Shown here one piece after another: positions 30,356 to 39,201 of a stretch of DNA of 64,000 nt. The notes below the pieces were generated by a model. The model saw only the letters and a program-made list of their open reading frames with translations. It was not told the DNA's origin and made no database searches. The stretch is taken from positions 1 to 64,000 of the forward strand of contig CAWGTF010000012.1 in the NCBI GenBank assembly GCA_963825425.1, written 5' to 3'. The translations under genes were made by a program, and so were the position numbers. Every line of letters starts with the position of its first letter. The stretch's first letter is position 1. Origin of the DNA: PALSA-607 sp963825425. Its GTDB lineage: Bacteria > Actinomycetota > Actinomycetes > Acidothermales > Acidothermaceae.

Positions 30356-30484
30356 ACGTGCACGTTACGCGCAAACCGCGGCGCGCTCCAGCAGCCGTTC
30401 CGGAAGAAGTCGCTGCACATTTCGTGCGTCTTACGCTCAAGACGGGTCGCCGCGACATTGACCCCCTCGTTCAAACGTGCAAGC
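30356..30484. promoter_or_regulatory. Divergent promoter region with DeoR-type half-sites
   Basis: Next to the DeoR start lies the perfect palindrome ACGTGCACGT (30356-30365). At 30474-30484 AACGTGCAAGC is the exact reverse complement of the 28220-28230 element, and ATATGCACG follows at about 30506. ACGTGCA half-sites also build the palindrome before the first DeoR gene. They suggest operators for one or both DeoR proteins. Confidence 0.55.
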
Positions 30485-30529
30485 CTGAGCATCTGCAGCG
30501 CTCGAATATGCACGAATGAAGGAGCGATC

Positions 30530-31823
30530 ATGGACCGCTTGCGTCGTCGCACCCGGATAGTTGCCAGCGCGGCCCTGGTCCTGGGCTTGGTGACCGCATG
30601 TACTTCGAAATCGTCTGGCGGCTCGGGGGGAGGCGCAGCGAGCACGATCACCGTGTCGCACGGCTACACCGATGTGGAAGCGACGGAGCTGGGCGCGCAG
30701 GCGGCGCAGTGGAACAAGCTGAACCCGAAGTCGAAGGTGAATCTCGTCTTCAACGGCGGCAACGACGGTGCGCTACAGAAGACCGTCGCCGGCTTCACTG
30801 CGGGCAACTACCCCGACGTGGCGTATGAATTCGGTTCGTCGGCCGCCCAACTCGCCAAGCAGCCCAAGCTCGTCGACATGACCAGCAAGGTCGCCACCGG
30901 CTCCTTCAACTGGAACGACTTCTACCCGTCCGAGCGGGCGGCAGCCACCGTCGAACGGCAAGGTGGTCGGGGTGCCCGCCCTGGTCGACAACCTGAGCCT
31001 CGTCTACAACAAGAAGCTGTTCGCGGCCGCCGGTGTCGCGCTGCCGACGAACACCTGGTCGTGGCAGGACTTCGAGTCGGCCGCAAAGAAGCTGACCAAC
31101 AGTTCGCAGCAGACGTACGGCTGGGCCTACGTGAACGACGGCAGCGAAGACACGGTGTGGCGCTACCTGGCGCTGCTCTGGCAAGCGGGTGGCGATTTGC
31201 TGACGCCGGACAACACCGCTCCTGCGTTCGATTCTGCGGCTGGATTGGCGGCGCTCCAGTTGCTGCACGACATGGCCGTCACCGATAAGTCGGTCTATCT
31301 CGACAGCGGCAACGGCAACTACCTGAACCTGTTCAACAGCGGGAAGATCGCGATGCTGTGGACAGGTCCGTGGGACCTCTCGAGCATCAATGCGGATGTC
31401 GACTACGGCGTGACGTACTTGCCTGGTCACGACGGCGATCACCAAAGCATCTCCGGTCCCGACCTCTACATGCTCTTCGATCACTCAGCCGCGCGGTCAT
31501 CGACTGCGGTGAGCTTCGTTCAGTGGTTGACCTCGCCTGCCATCAACCTGGACTTCTCGATTGCCACCGGCGACCTGCCGCTGCGGCAGTCCGAGACGAC
31601 GTTGCCCGACTACGCGAAGTTCCTGGCTAAGTACCCGTCGGACAAGGTGTTCGTCGACAACTTGAACAACGTGAAGCACGTTCGCCCGAACATTGCCTCC
31701 TACGCCGCGGTCTCGTCCGCGATCGGGCAGATGGTGCAGGCCGTGCTGCTGGGCGAGAAGCAGCCGCAAGCGGCGCTCGACGCGGCCAAGAGCCAAGTTG
31801 AGAGTGCCCTGGCGGGTCAATGA
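30530..31823 (+). CDS. Sugar ABC transporter substrate-binding lipoprotein (one frameshift)
   Basis: Second extracellular family 1 solute-binding lipoprotein in this locus. The signal reads RIVASAALVLGLVTACTSK with the lipobox Cys. The mature domain has NLVFNGGNDGALQKTVAGF, NYPDVAYEFGSSAAQLA, VVGVPALVDNLSLVYNKKLF and IAMLWTGPWDLSS. The frame breaks near 30955: removing one G from GTCGAACGGC gives VNGKVVGVPALVDN, the normal hinge-strand sequence. Corrected length is about 431. AAGGAG sits 6 bases before ATG 30530. Its stop overlaps the permease start (ATGA). Confidence 0.9.
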
Positions 31824-32788
31824 GCGAAGCCGCTCGGCTGCCCGCCCGCGGATCCGTGCGTCGGCGCCGAGCGGCGGTCTTGCCGTCAACAGCCCGGCGA
31901 CGCGACCCGCGCCGGCGGGCTGACCAGTTCACCGGCTGGGCGATGATCGGCCCGAGCGTGGTGCTTCTCGGCCTGTTCGGCATGGTGCCCGTCGTGTGGG
32001 CGTTCCTGTTGTCGTTCCAGCGCAACGACCTGCAAACCGCCGGGCGATGGGTCGGCGTCCACAACTATCAGCAGCTGGTGCACGACCCCGTCTTTCGCGA
32101 ATCGATCCGCCACACGATCGTGTACACGGCGCTCTTCGTTCCGATCACACTCGTGCTCTCGCTGCTGGTTGCAGCCGCACTGAACCGCAAGATACGGGGA
32201 ATCACCATCTACCGGTTGGCCGTCTTCGTGCCTGTCGTTACGTCGACCGTGGCTACCGGTGTGATCTTCACCTGGCTGCTGGATCCCAATTACGGCATCG
32301 TCAACGCGGCCTTGCACCGGGTTGGTCTGCCGACGTTCGGTTTCTTCGCCTCACCGCATCAGGCCCTCTTCGCGATCGTGGGCATGACGGTCTGGGGATG
32401 GGTCGGGTTCGGCGCCCTGATCTTCTTGGCGGGGTTGCAGGCGGTGCCGCCCGAGCTCGTCGAAGCCGCCCAGATCGATGGGTGCTCCAAAGCGCGCGCG
32501 TTCTGGCAGATTCACGTGCCGCTGCTACGGCCGGTGTCAGCCTTCCTCTTGGTATGGCTCACGATCAACTCGCTGCAGTTGTTCGACGAGGTCTATGTAA
32601 CGACCAAGGGTGGGCCGCTGCATTCGACGACGGTGATGGTCTATTACCTGTACCAGGAAGCGTTCTCCTACTTCCACGCCGGGTACGCGGCCGCGATCGC
32701 CTGCGTGCTCTTCGTCGCGATCGCCGGTATCACTCTCGTGCAGATGAGATTGACCCGCGACCCGGCGACCGCGGCGGCTGACGAATGA
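31820..32788 (+). CDS. Sugar ABC transporter permease, MalF-type
   Basis: Intact 322-residue permease. A basic N-terminus of about 38 residues is followed by AMIGPSVVLLGLFGMVPVVWAF and five more transmembrane segments. The EAA loop is LVEAAQIDGCSKARAFWQIHVPL. It overlaps both neighbours by four bases, so it is translationally coupled with the binding protein and the second permease. No ATPase follows. Confidence 0.93.
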   Translation: MSEAARLPARGSVRRRRAAVLPSTARRRDPRRRADQFTGWAMIGPSVVLLGLFGMVPVVWAFLLSFQRNDLQTAGRWVGVHNYQQLVHDPVFRESIRHTIVYTALFVPITLVLSLLVAAALNRKIRGITIYRLAVFVPVVTSTVATGVIFTWLLDPNYGIVNAALHRVGLPTFGFFASPHQALFAIVGMTVWGWVGFGALIFLAGLQAVPPELVEAAQIDGCSKARAFWQIHVPLLRPVSAFLLVWLTINSLQLFDEVYVTTKGGPLHSTTVMVYYLYQEAFSYFHAGYAAAIACVLFVAIAGITLVQMRLTRDPATAAADE

Positions 32789-33654
32789 CCGCGGTCGCCG
32801 AAGGCGGGAGGGCGGCAACCACGCTGCGCCGCGGGCGTGTCGCACGGTCGAAGCGACCGTCGCCGTGGCACCTCGTACTGGCGCCGCTGGCGATCATCAT
32901 GCTCGTCCCGATGCTATGGATGTTGTTGACCAGCCTGTCGACGCTTGCGCAGACGCGCAGATTCCCGCCCGGTTTGCCCAAGACACTGCAATGGTCCAAC
33001 TATCGGCAGGCCTGGGATCTGGCGCCTTTCGGCCACTGGCTGCTCAACAGCGCGGTTGTGTCAGTCGTCTGCGTCGTCAGCAATCTGATCCTGTGCAGCC
33101 TCGCCGGCTACGCGTTTGCCCGCATTCGTTTTGCCGGCAAGCAACTCACGTTCATCGCGATCCTCGCAACCTTGATGGTCCCGTTCCAGGTCGTGATGAT
33201 CCCGACGCTATTGATCGTCAAGCACCTCGGACTCGTCAACACCCTGCCGGCGCTGATCGTCCCGAACCTGGTGACTCCGTTCGGCATCTACCTGTTGCGC
33301 CAGTTCTTCCTGAGCCTTCCAGTCGAACTGGAAGAGGCAGCGATGATCGATGGTGCGGGCCGAGTGCGCCTGCTGGCCCGGATCCTGCTGCCGCTGATGG
33401 GCCCACCACTAACCACTGTCGCCGTACTCACGTTCCTGTCGGTGTGGAACGACTTCCTTTGGCCGCTCGTCGTTACTTCTTCGCCGAACACGATGACAGT
33501 CCAGCTTGGCTTGGCTACGTTCCAGAGCGCTCACTTCACCAACTGGCCAGTACTGATGGCGGGCACGTTGATGAGTCAACTGCCGGTACTGGTCCTCTTC
33601 CTTGTCGGCCAGCGCTACTTCGTCCGATCGATTGCGACGACCGGAATCAAGTAG
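32785..33654 (+). CDS. Sugar ABC transporter permease, MalG-type
   Basis: Intact 289-residue permease closing the second importer operon. It shows LVLAPLAIIMLVPMLWMLLTSL, VVSVVCVVSNLILCSLAGYAFARI, the EAA loop LEEAAMIDGAGRVRLLARILLPL and C-terminal QRYFVRSIATTGIK. It ends 15 bases from the convergent membrane glycosyltransferase gene. The absence of an ATPase gene matches actinobacterial importers energised by a shared MsiK-type ATPase. Confidence 0.93.
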   Translation: MTAVAEGGRAATTLRRGRVARSKRPSPWHLVLAPLAIIMLVPMLWMLLTSLSTLAQTRRFPPGLPKTLQWSNYRQAWDLAPFGHWLLNSAVVSVVCVVSNLILCSLAGYAFARIRFAGKQLTFIAILATLMVPFQVVMIPTLLIVKHLGLVNTLPALIVPNLVTPFGIYLLRQFFLSLPVELEEAAMIDGAGRVRLLARILLPLMGPPLTTVAVLTFLSVWNDFLWPLVVTSSPNTMTVQLGLATFQSAHFTNWPVLMAGTLMSQLPVLVLFLVGQRYFVRSIATTGIK

Positions 33655-33669
33655 TGAAGGCCGAACCTC

Positions 33670-35163
33670 TCAGCTGGACAGGTGGGCGAGGTGTGGCCAT
33701 GCGTCGTGCCAGCCACCGATGGGTGCGGAGCAGACGTACACCGATGCTCGGTCGCTTTCTTCGTTCGACACCGGCGCGGTGATCTTCGCGAACTTCGTGC
33801 AGCCGGCGAAGGAACTGGTCGGAGCGTCGTCCTCCCACACGACGACGACCGGCTGCGTGTCTTGCGGCGGCGGGCCCCAGAGGCCGTAGCCGTTGTGGCC
33901 GCTCCACGCGTGCGGAAGCCCGCGAGAAGCTCCGAAACGGTCGATTGCCCCCGCCTCTCCGTAGTTGGTCGCGTAGATGACGGCATGCGAGCGCTGCGCG
34001 CTGGGGATCGACCGGTACGCCGCTGCGACCACGTCGACGAGCTGTGGCCAACCGACGGTTTCCCGCTGTGTCTCGCCCAGGCCGTTCCAGGGCGAGGACG
34101 CCAGCGCAGCCGGTGAAAGGATCGGCAGCGCAGCGGGCAACGTCAACGCGGATGTGGCAGCCACTGCCAGCATGACTGGCCAGCGTCGGCGTCGGCGCTC
34201 GACAACGACCGCACCGGCTGCGATGAGCACCGGGTACGTGCCCGCCGGGTAGTAGCCCTGCCCGGCGGTGATGACGAAGAACACCAGCACAAACAGCCAT
34301 GCCCACGCGAGCACTCGGTATGGCTTCCATGCCGGGTCACGCCACAGCTTGACCAGCCCGATCACCCAAAGGTATGTCGCACCGAGGCTGAACAAAACCA
34401 GCTGAAGAGCGAAGAACCCGGCACGCTGACCCGGGGTCCCGTACTCGGCCCGGATCTGGCCCGCCAATGTCAATTGCGGCCAGCCGTGTTGCGCCTGCCA
34501 GACCAGGCCGGGTGTCCATGCCGCGGCGGCGACAACCGTGCCGGCCCACAGCCACCGGCTGCGCAACGACACTCGCGCGGACGGCGTGAGCAGGACGCCG
34601 ACGAGCAGGCCCAGCAGCAACACGATCGGCAGATCCTTGTTGACCAGCCCCAGGCCAGCGACGACACCCGCCACGAGCCACAACCGCTCGTTGCCGGTGC
34701 GCAGGACCCGCAGCACGAGCCACGTCAGGACCACCCACATCAGGAGGTCGAGTGTCGACGTGACCAGCAGATGCCCTGACAGCAGCACATAGGTGCTTGT
34801 CGCGGCGGCGACGGCGGCGAGTATCTGCGCAAATCGTCTACCGCCGAACTCGCTCGCCATCAATCCGGTCAGCAATGTCACACTCGCTGCGACCGCGGCC
34901 GCCGGTAACCGGAACACGACCAGTGAGCCATGCCCCACACCGTTCATCACCCACGCGAGAAAGGGGGTCAGCGGTGGCTGGTCGGGGTAGCCCCAGGCAA
35001 GATGGCGACCAGCCGCGAGGAAGTACAACTCGTCGCGGAAATAGCCGTAGCGGTTGCTGAAGGCGATGAGGACGGCGAGAACCGCCGCCGTCAGCGCGAT
35101 CAATGGCCACCATGCGACATCACCAGCGGCGACATCAGTAGGGCGGGCGCGCTCCGCGGTCAT
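33670..35163 (-). CDS. GT-C fold membrane glycosyltransferase (PMT/ArnT-like)
   Basis: An integral membrane protein of 497 residues with about 11-12 transmembrane helices. After TM1 it has the characteristic loop YGYFRDELYFLAAGRHLAW followed by GYPDQPPLTPFLAW, where RDE carries the acidic catalytic/metal residues of polyprenyl-phosphate-dependent glycosyltransferases (GT39/GT83-like). The C-terminal soluble domain (TNYGEAGAIDRFGASRGLPH, SGHNGYGLWGPPP) lies outside. It likely adds a sugar to an envelope lipid, glycan or protein. It stands alone between the sugar locus and the catabolic island. Confidence 0.85.
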   Translation of the reverse strand: MTAERARPTDVAAGDVAWWPLIALTAAVLAVLIAFSNRYGYFRDELYFLAAGRHLAWGYPDQPPLTPFLAWVMNGVGHGSLVVFRLPAAAVAASVTLLTGLMASEFGGRRFAQILAAVAAATSTYVLLSGHLLVTSTLDLLMWVVLTWLVLRVLRTGNERLWLVAGVVAGLGLVNKDLPIVLLLGLLVGVLLTPSARVSLRSRWLWAGTVVAAAAWTPGLVWQAQHGWPQLTLAGQIRAEYGTPGQRAGFFALQLVLFSLGATYLWVIGLVKLWRDPAWKPYRVLAWAWLFVLVFFVITAGQGYYPAGTYPVLIAAGAVVVERRRRRWPVMLAVAATSALTLPAALPILSPAALASSPWNGLGETQRETVGWPQLVDVVAAAYRSIPSAQRSHAVIYATNYGEAGAIDRFGASRGLPHAWSGHNGYGLWGPPPQDTQPVVVVWEDDAPTSSFAGCTKFAKITAPVSNEESDRASVYVCSAPIGGWHDAWPHLAHLSS

Positions 35164-35170
35164 CCGTCAC

Positions 35171-35881
35171 CTAGCCCAAATGTGCCTGGTCATTTACTGG
35201 CCGCTGGGGGACTGGAGCGACGGCGACCGGAAGGTGCTCGCTGACAAACTCGACCGTTCGTCGAAGGTGACGGGTCAGGGCTTCCACGGCGGCATCAGCG
35301 TCACGCGCCTGCAATGCCGCCACGATGTCCAAGTGGTCCTGATGCACGTGTACTCCGGTGTCGGCTTGTCGCGCGTACAGGCGCAAGTATGCATTGACGC
35401 TGTCACGGAGGTGCTTGATGAGGTCTACCAGTCGGGGACTGCCTGAAGCTGAGTACACCATGTCGTGGAAGCGAGCATTCAGGCCGTGATAGCCATCCCG
35501 ATCATCGAGTATCGAGCTCATCTCGGACAGTAGTGCCGTCATCTCTCGCAGCTGCGACTCGGTCACGTTCTCCACAGCCTTGCGAACCGCAAGCGTCTCG
35601 AGGGCGAAGCGGATGTCATAGACCTCGTGTAGGTACTCGGCGGTCGGTTCGAAGACGATGACCCCGCGATGAGCTGCTGCGATGACCAGACCCTCACGCT
35701 CAAGTGCCGAGAACGCCTCGCGGACCGGGGTGGTGCTGACGTCGAACCGGGTGGCGATGTCGTGCTGCCGCAACTTGGTGCCGGGAGCGATGCCGCCGCT
35801 GAGGATGTCTTCGCGGAGCTGGGCTATCACCGCGTCGCGGATCGTTTGCTTTGCTGCACCGATCGCTACTGGCTCGGTCAT
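35171..35881 (-). CDS. GntR-family (FCD) regulator, left end of the catabolic island
   Basis: A 236-residue regulator with a winged helix (residues about 10-78: LREDILSGGIAPGTKLRQ, IATRFDVSTTPVREAFSALE, REGLVIAAAHRGVIVFEP) and a C-terminal FCD effector domain (EVYDIRFALETLAVRKA, HGLNARFHDMVYSASGSPRL, LRLYARQADTGVHVHQDH), with the Asp/His metal-binding pattern. By eye about two thirds of aligned residues match the GntR at 56720, so the two are paralogues at either end of the island. ATG 35881 overlaps the VOC stop, so it is the last gene of the ten-gene operon and may control it. Confidence 0.92.
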   Translation of the reverse strand: MTEPVAIGAAKQTIRDAVIAQLREDILSGGIAPGTKLRQHDIATRFDVSTTPVREAFSALEREGLVIAAAHRGVIVFEPTAEYLHEVYDIRFALETLAVRKAVENVTESQLREMTALLSEMSSILDDRDGYHGLNARFHDMVYSASGSPRLVDLIKHLRDSVNAYLRLYARQADTGVHVHQDHLDIVAALQARDADAAVEALTRHLRRTVEFVSEHLPVAVAPVPQRPVNDQAHLG

Positions 35882-36297
35882 GTCGCCGGCGCTTCGGACG
35901 ATCGGCTCAGGATCTCGATGAGGTTGTGCTCCGGATCCGCAACAAAGGCGATGGTCATGCCGGGCTGACTCCCTGGTCGCGGCGCCAGGATCGCAGCGGC
36001 GCCTAGAGCAACCAGCCGCTCGACCGCAGCGGGCACATCGTCCACCCGCAGCGCGAGGTGGCCGAAGCCGTGACGCAGCAAAGACTCGTCGATCGTCTCG
36101 GTGCCGTGCACGGGCCGGCTGTGCTCGCGGTGCAGGAGCTCTAGCCGGAACCCGTCGCCGTCGATCAGCACCACGCCTCGCATCGCGACAGTCGGCCGCT
36201 CGACGGCGTACTCAACGCGCGCAGGTAGAGCGCGTGAATACCAGTCCGTCATCGCGTTCAGATCGGCGACCGATAGGCCGACGTGGTCAACGCTCAC
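35878..36297 (-). CDS. VOC/glyoxalase superfamily protein
   Basis: A 139-residue single VOC module pair. GTG 36297 gives VSVDHVGLSVADLNAMTDWY, and the domain continues FRLELLHRE and HGFGHLALRVDDVPAAVERL to FVADPEHNLIEIL. Metal ligands are plausibly the His in VDHVGL, Glu in LELL, His in GHLAL and Glu in LIEIL. It could be a lyase, epimerase or dioxygenase acting on the island's substrate. Four-base overlaps couple it to the SDR upstream and the GntR downstream. Confidence 0.85.
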   Translation of the reverse strand: MSVDHVGLSVADLNAMTDWYSRALPARVEYAVERPTVAMRGVVLIDGDGFRLELLHREHSRPVHGTETIDESLLRHGFGHLALRVDDVPAAVERLVALGAAAILAPRPGSQPGMTIAFVADPEHNLIEILSRSSEAPAT

Positions 36298-37079
36298 GCC
36301 GACGTCCCAGGGGTCGCGGCACGCAGCGCGTCCGACAGGACCTTTGACCCGCCGGCCATCACCTGACCGCCATCGATGTGGATCTCGGCGCCACTGATCC
36401 ACTGCGATTCGTCCGAGAGCAGGAACAAGACAAGGTGAGCCACGTCGGCGACCCGGCCGGTCCGGGGCATCGGCATGATTCGCCATGTCGCTTCGCGAAA
36501 CTCGGGAGGTGCCGACCCGGTCATCTCAGTTTCGACGAAACCGGGGTGCACCGAGTTGACCCGGATTCCCGCCGGCCCGAGTTCCAATGATGCGACGGCG
36601 GACAACCCTCGCATCGCCCATTTGCTAGTCGTGTAGGCGACTGTGTAGTGACCGGAGAAGGCGGCCGCTGAACCGATGTTGACGACAGAGGCTCCGGATC
36701 GCATGCGCGGCACTACTGTCTGCATGCCCAGCAGGGCACCGGTGCAGTTGACCGCGAAGACGTGGTTCCAGTCGTTCACCGAGACGTCGAGGAGTCGGCT
36801 GCGCAAGGTGATGCCGGCATTGTTGACGAGACCATGAACCTCCCCGCCATAGTGGTCATCGACGTGCGCAGCAAGTGCCGCCCAGTCCTGCGGCTTCGTC
36901 ACGTCCATGGTCAAGGGGTCAATCGCGCTCTCGGTGGCAAGGTGGTCGATTTCGACGTCGCAGCCGATGACACGGGCACCTGCGAGTGCAAATAGGCGAG
37001 CTTCTTCCAACCCCTGGCCTCGACCCGCACCGGTAACGATCACCGTCTTACCGGCGAGCCGCCCAGAAACGTCTGTCAC
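36294..37079 (-). CDS. SDR-family oxidoreductase
   Basis: NAD(P)-dependent short-chain dehydrogenase, 261 residues, intact. The cofactor loop is VIVTGAGRGQGLEEARLFA, with acidic Asp in VIGCDVEIDH favouring NAD+. The structural motif is LVNNAGITL; catalytic Ser lies in VVNIGSAAAF and Tyr-x3-Lys in YTTSKWAMRG. C-terminal GAEIHIDGGQVMAGG is typical of 3-oxoacyl reductase-like SDRs. GGGGAG precedes GTG 37079. It presumably oxidises an alcohol or reduces a ketone in the island's pathway; the substrate is unknown. Confidence 0.92.
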   Translation of the reverse strand: MTDVSGRLAGKTVIVTGAGRGQGLEEARLFALAGARVIGCDVEIDHLATESAIDPLTMDVTKPQDWAALAAHVDDHYGGEVHGLVNNAGITLRSRLLDVSVNDWNHVFAVNCTGALLGMQTVVPRMRSGASVVNIGSAAAFSGHYTVAYTTSKWAMRGLSAVASLELGPAGIRVNSVHPGFVETEMTGSAPPEFREATWRIMPMPRTGRVADVAHLVLFLLSDESQWISGAEIHIDGGQVMAGGSKVLSDALRAATPGTSA

Positions 37080-37093
37080 GCGAACTCCCCGCT

Positions 37094-37387
37094 TTACGCA
37101 TCGATCGTTTCGTAGAAGGCTCGCTGGCGGTCAGCGAGAAGGGGGATGGACTTCGCAAACCCAAGGTCTTTGAAATGGTCAGACGCACCGTGAGCCTGGT
37201 ACGCGGCCTCATCGTCGTAGATTTCGAAGAGGTTGATCACCGTTGGTGCGGTGGGGTCGTAGTAAGCCTGGTAGAAGCGGCAGCCAGGCTCAGTTCGTGA
37301 GATCTTCGTGAGGGCTTTCACGTTCTCGAGCACGGTGCCTTCGTGACCATCCTGCACAGTCCAGGTGGCGCTGACGACGTAAGCCAT
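37094..37387 (-). CDS. ABM-type antibiotic biosynthesis monooxygenase-like protein
   Basis: A 97-residue protein of the dimeric alpha-beta barrel ABM/YgiN fold: VVSATWTVQDGHEGTVLENV, LTKISRTEPGCRFYQAYYDP, VINLFEIYDDEAAYQAHGAS, DHFKDLG. Relatives are cofactor-free quinol monooxygenases or dimerising partners of aromatic pathways. AGGAG precedes ATG 37387. It sits between two SDR genes in the minus-strand operon and fits oxidation of a hydroxyquinol-type intermediate (inference). Confidence 0.88.
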   Translation of the reverse strand: MAYVVSATWTVQDGHEGTVLENVKALTKISRTEPGCRFYQAYYDPTAPTVINLFEIYDDEAAYQAHGASDHFKDLGFAKSIPLLADRQRAFYETIDA

Positions 37388-37432
37388 GTGAGTTTCTCCT
37401 TCGATTGTCGGTCATGTCCAAGTCCGGGTTCG

Positions 37433-38152
37433 TCAGTAGCTGCTGCGCCCTCCTGAGAGGTCGAAAACGGCCCCGGTTGAGAAACTGCAAGCCGGGCTTG
37501 ACAGCCAAACGACCATGGCCGCGATCTCTTCGGGGCTGGCAAAGCGGCCCATCGGGATCGCGGCACGCATGCGTTGCTGTACCTCAGAAGTGTTCTCGTG
37601 CGTCATGCCCGCATCAACACCCGCTGGCGTCACACAGTTGATGAGCACGCCAGACGACGCGAGGTCCTTGCCTACGGATTTTGCGAACGCGATGACTGCA
37701 GCTTTCGAGGCGCTATAGGCCGGCAGGAGTGGAACTCCTTCCTTGCCAGCGACCGAGGCGAGCAGCACCACACGGCCGTAACCTCGCGCAACCATGCCCG
37801 GAAGGATCGCGCGGCAGGTTCGATACGTGCCGCCAGCGTTGACACTCATGACGGTGTCCCAATCCGCTTCTTCGAGGTCGAGGACCCCGTGCCAAGGCCC
37901 CGAGACACCCGCCGCATGAACCAGGACGTCGATTGGCCCAAGGTCATGCTCGATGTTCGCGACCGCGGCGTTCAGGCTGCTGGTGGAAGTGACATCTGCG
38001 ACCACCGCGTAGCTGCCGGCCGGCGGGATCTCCCGATCGAGGATCGCGACGTCGGCGCCGTTTGCTTTCAACGCTACGACGCATGCAGCGCCGATGCCCC
38101 CGGCACCGCCGGTGACGACAACCACCCGGCCGAAGAGATCTGTCGACGTCAC
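37433..38152 (-). CDS. SDR-family oxidoreductase
   Basis: Second SDR of the operon, 239 residues, intact. Cofactor loop VVVTGGAGGIGAACVVAL, Asp in VAILDREIP (NAD+ preference), VLVHAAGVSG, Ser in VVLLASVAGK and Tyr-x3-Lys in YSASKAAVIAFAK, ending FSTGAVFDLSGGRSSY. GTG 38152 overlaps the FAH-family stop as GTGA. The two SDRs differ clearly in sequence, so they are probably not redundant. Confidence 0.92.
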   Translation of the reverse strand: MTSTDLFGRVVVVTGGAGGIGAACVVALKANGADVAILDREIPPAGSYAVVADVTSTSSLNAAVANIEHDLGPIDVLVHAAGVSGPWHGVLDLEEADWDTVMSVNAGGTYRTCRAILPGMVARGYGRVVLLASVAGKEGVPLLPAYSASKAAVIAFAKSVGKDLASSGVLINCVTPAGVDAGMTHENTSEVQQRMRAAIPMGRFASPEEIAAMVVWLSSPACSFSTGAVFDLSGGRSSY

Positions 38153-39126
38153 GAACGTGGACCAATGGTCGTTCGGAGAACCCCGAGCCGCTCGACCTCA
38201 AGCTCAACAACGTCGCCGGGCTGCAAGAACGGGCCGTCAGACTCCAAGAGTGAGCCGCCGGCGACGGTGCCGGAGGCGATGACGTCACCGGGGAGGAGCG
38301 TTTCGTTGCGTGAGAGGTGCTCGATGATTTGCCCCCACGACCAATACGCGGAGCCCGTAACTGCCTCGCAGATAACCCGGCCGTTGATGCGCGCGGTCAT
38401 CGCCAGCGCGTTTGGGTCGTCGATCTCGTCCAGCGTGACTAGGGCCGGCCCGAGCACCGTGCTGCCGTCGAAGTCCTTGCCCTTGCCAGGCCCGAGAAGC
38501 AGCGGCATCTCTCTTCCTTGAAGGTCTCGGGCTGATAGGTCGTTGCAGATCGTGAACCCGGCGATGTAGCCAAACGCGTCGGCTGCCGCGATGTTCTTGC
38601 CTTGCCTGCCGATCACGGCCGCGTATTCGAACTCGAGATCCACCTTCTCGCTCGGCTCGGGCCACGCCAGCACGGTGTCAGGGCCGGCGATGGAGGACCG
38701 GGTCCCCTTGTAGTAGGCAGGAACCTCGTACCAGTTCGGATGGATTCCACTACCCATGCGCTGCGCGGCCTTCAGGGTGTGGCCCTCGAAGATGTTGCAG
38801 TCACGGAAGTTCGGCGGGTTAGGTACCGGCGAGAGCAGGCGAACCTCGTCGGTCGGCCACCCGAGGCCGGCGGTGTGCTGCCGCGCAAGAATCCACACGA
38901 CTGCGGAGCGCGCGGCGTCCAGTGATCGGACACCGTTCTCCAGGAAGTCGGTCATGTCCGCTGGGAGCAGCGCGTCCGCCAGCCTGCGTGCGGCGGTGGC
39001 GGGCAAGCCGTCCGCGGCGAACTGTTCCTCGGCGACAGCGGCCAGGTCCACGACGAGCAGGTCAGCCATCGCGCCGACCCGGGGATGCGCTCGAGCCACC
39101 GGTGGGACGAACGTCACCAGGCGCAC
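38149..39126 (-). CDS. Fumarylacetoacetate hydrolase (FAH) family protein
   Basis: A 325-residue Mg2+/Mn2+-dependent hydrolase, decarboxylase or isomerase. GTG 39126 follows AGAGGAG and gives VRLVTFVPPVARAHPRVG. The metal site has Glu in EFEYAAVIG and Asp in TICNDLSARDLQ. Further motifs are PLLLGPGKGKDFDGSTVLGP and LPGDVIASGTVAGGSLLES. The protein has the extra N-terminal domain seen in longer FAH proteins. In aromatic routes FAH proteins cut fumarylacetoacetate-like or oxoadipate-like products. Together with the acetoacetyl-CoA synthetase at 44367, release of acetoacetate is plausible. Confidence 0.9.
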   Translation of the reverse strand: MRLVTFVPPVARAHPRVGAMADLLVVDLAAVAEEQFAADGLPATAARRLADALLPADMTDFLENGVRSLDAARSAVVWILARQHTAGLGWPTDEVRLLSPVPNPPNFRDCNIFEGHTLKAAQRMGSGIHPNWYEVPAYYKGTRSSIAGPDTVLAWPEPSEKVDLEFEYAAVIGRQGKNIAAADAFGYIAGFTICNDLSARDLQGREMPLLLGPGKGKDFDGSTVLGPALVTLDEIDDPNALAMTARINGRVICEAVTGSAYWSWGQIIEHLSRNETLLPGDVIASGTVAGGSLLESDGPFLQPGDVVELEVERLGVLRTTIGPRS

Positions 39127-39148
39127 GGCAGCTCCTCTCGGTTGGTGC

Positions 39149-39160
39149 ACTGTATACAAT
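39149..39160. promoter_or_regulatory. TGTATACA-centred near-palindrome upstream of the FAH gene
   Basis: Read on the minus strand, ATTGTATACAGT is symmetric except for one pair, with the perfect core TGTATACA at 39151-39158. It lies 25 bases before the FAH-family start in the only large gap (75 bases) of the operon. GntR FCD regulators often bind TGTATACA-like sites, so it may be an internal operator or promoter. Confidence 0.45.
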
Positions 39161-39201
39161 CTGGGGATCCCGAGGTCAACCTCGGGGCTCGCCGCGAACC
39201 C

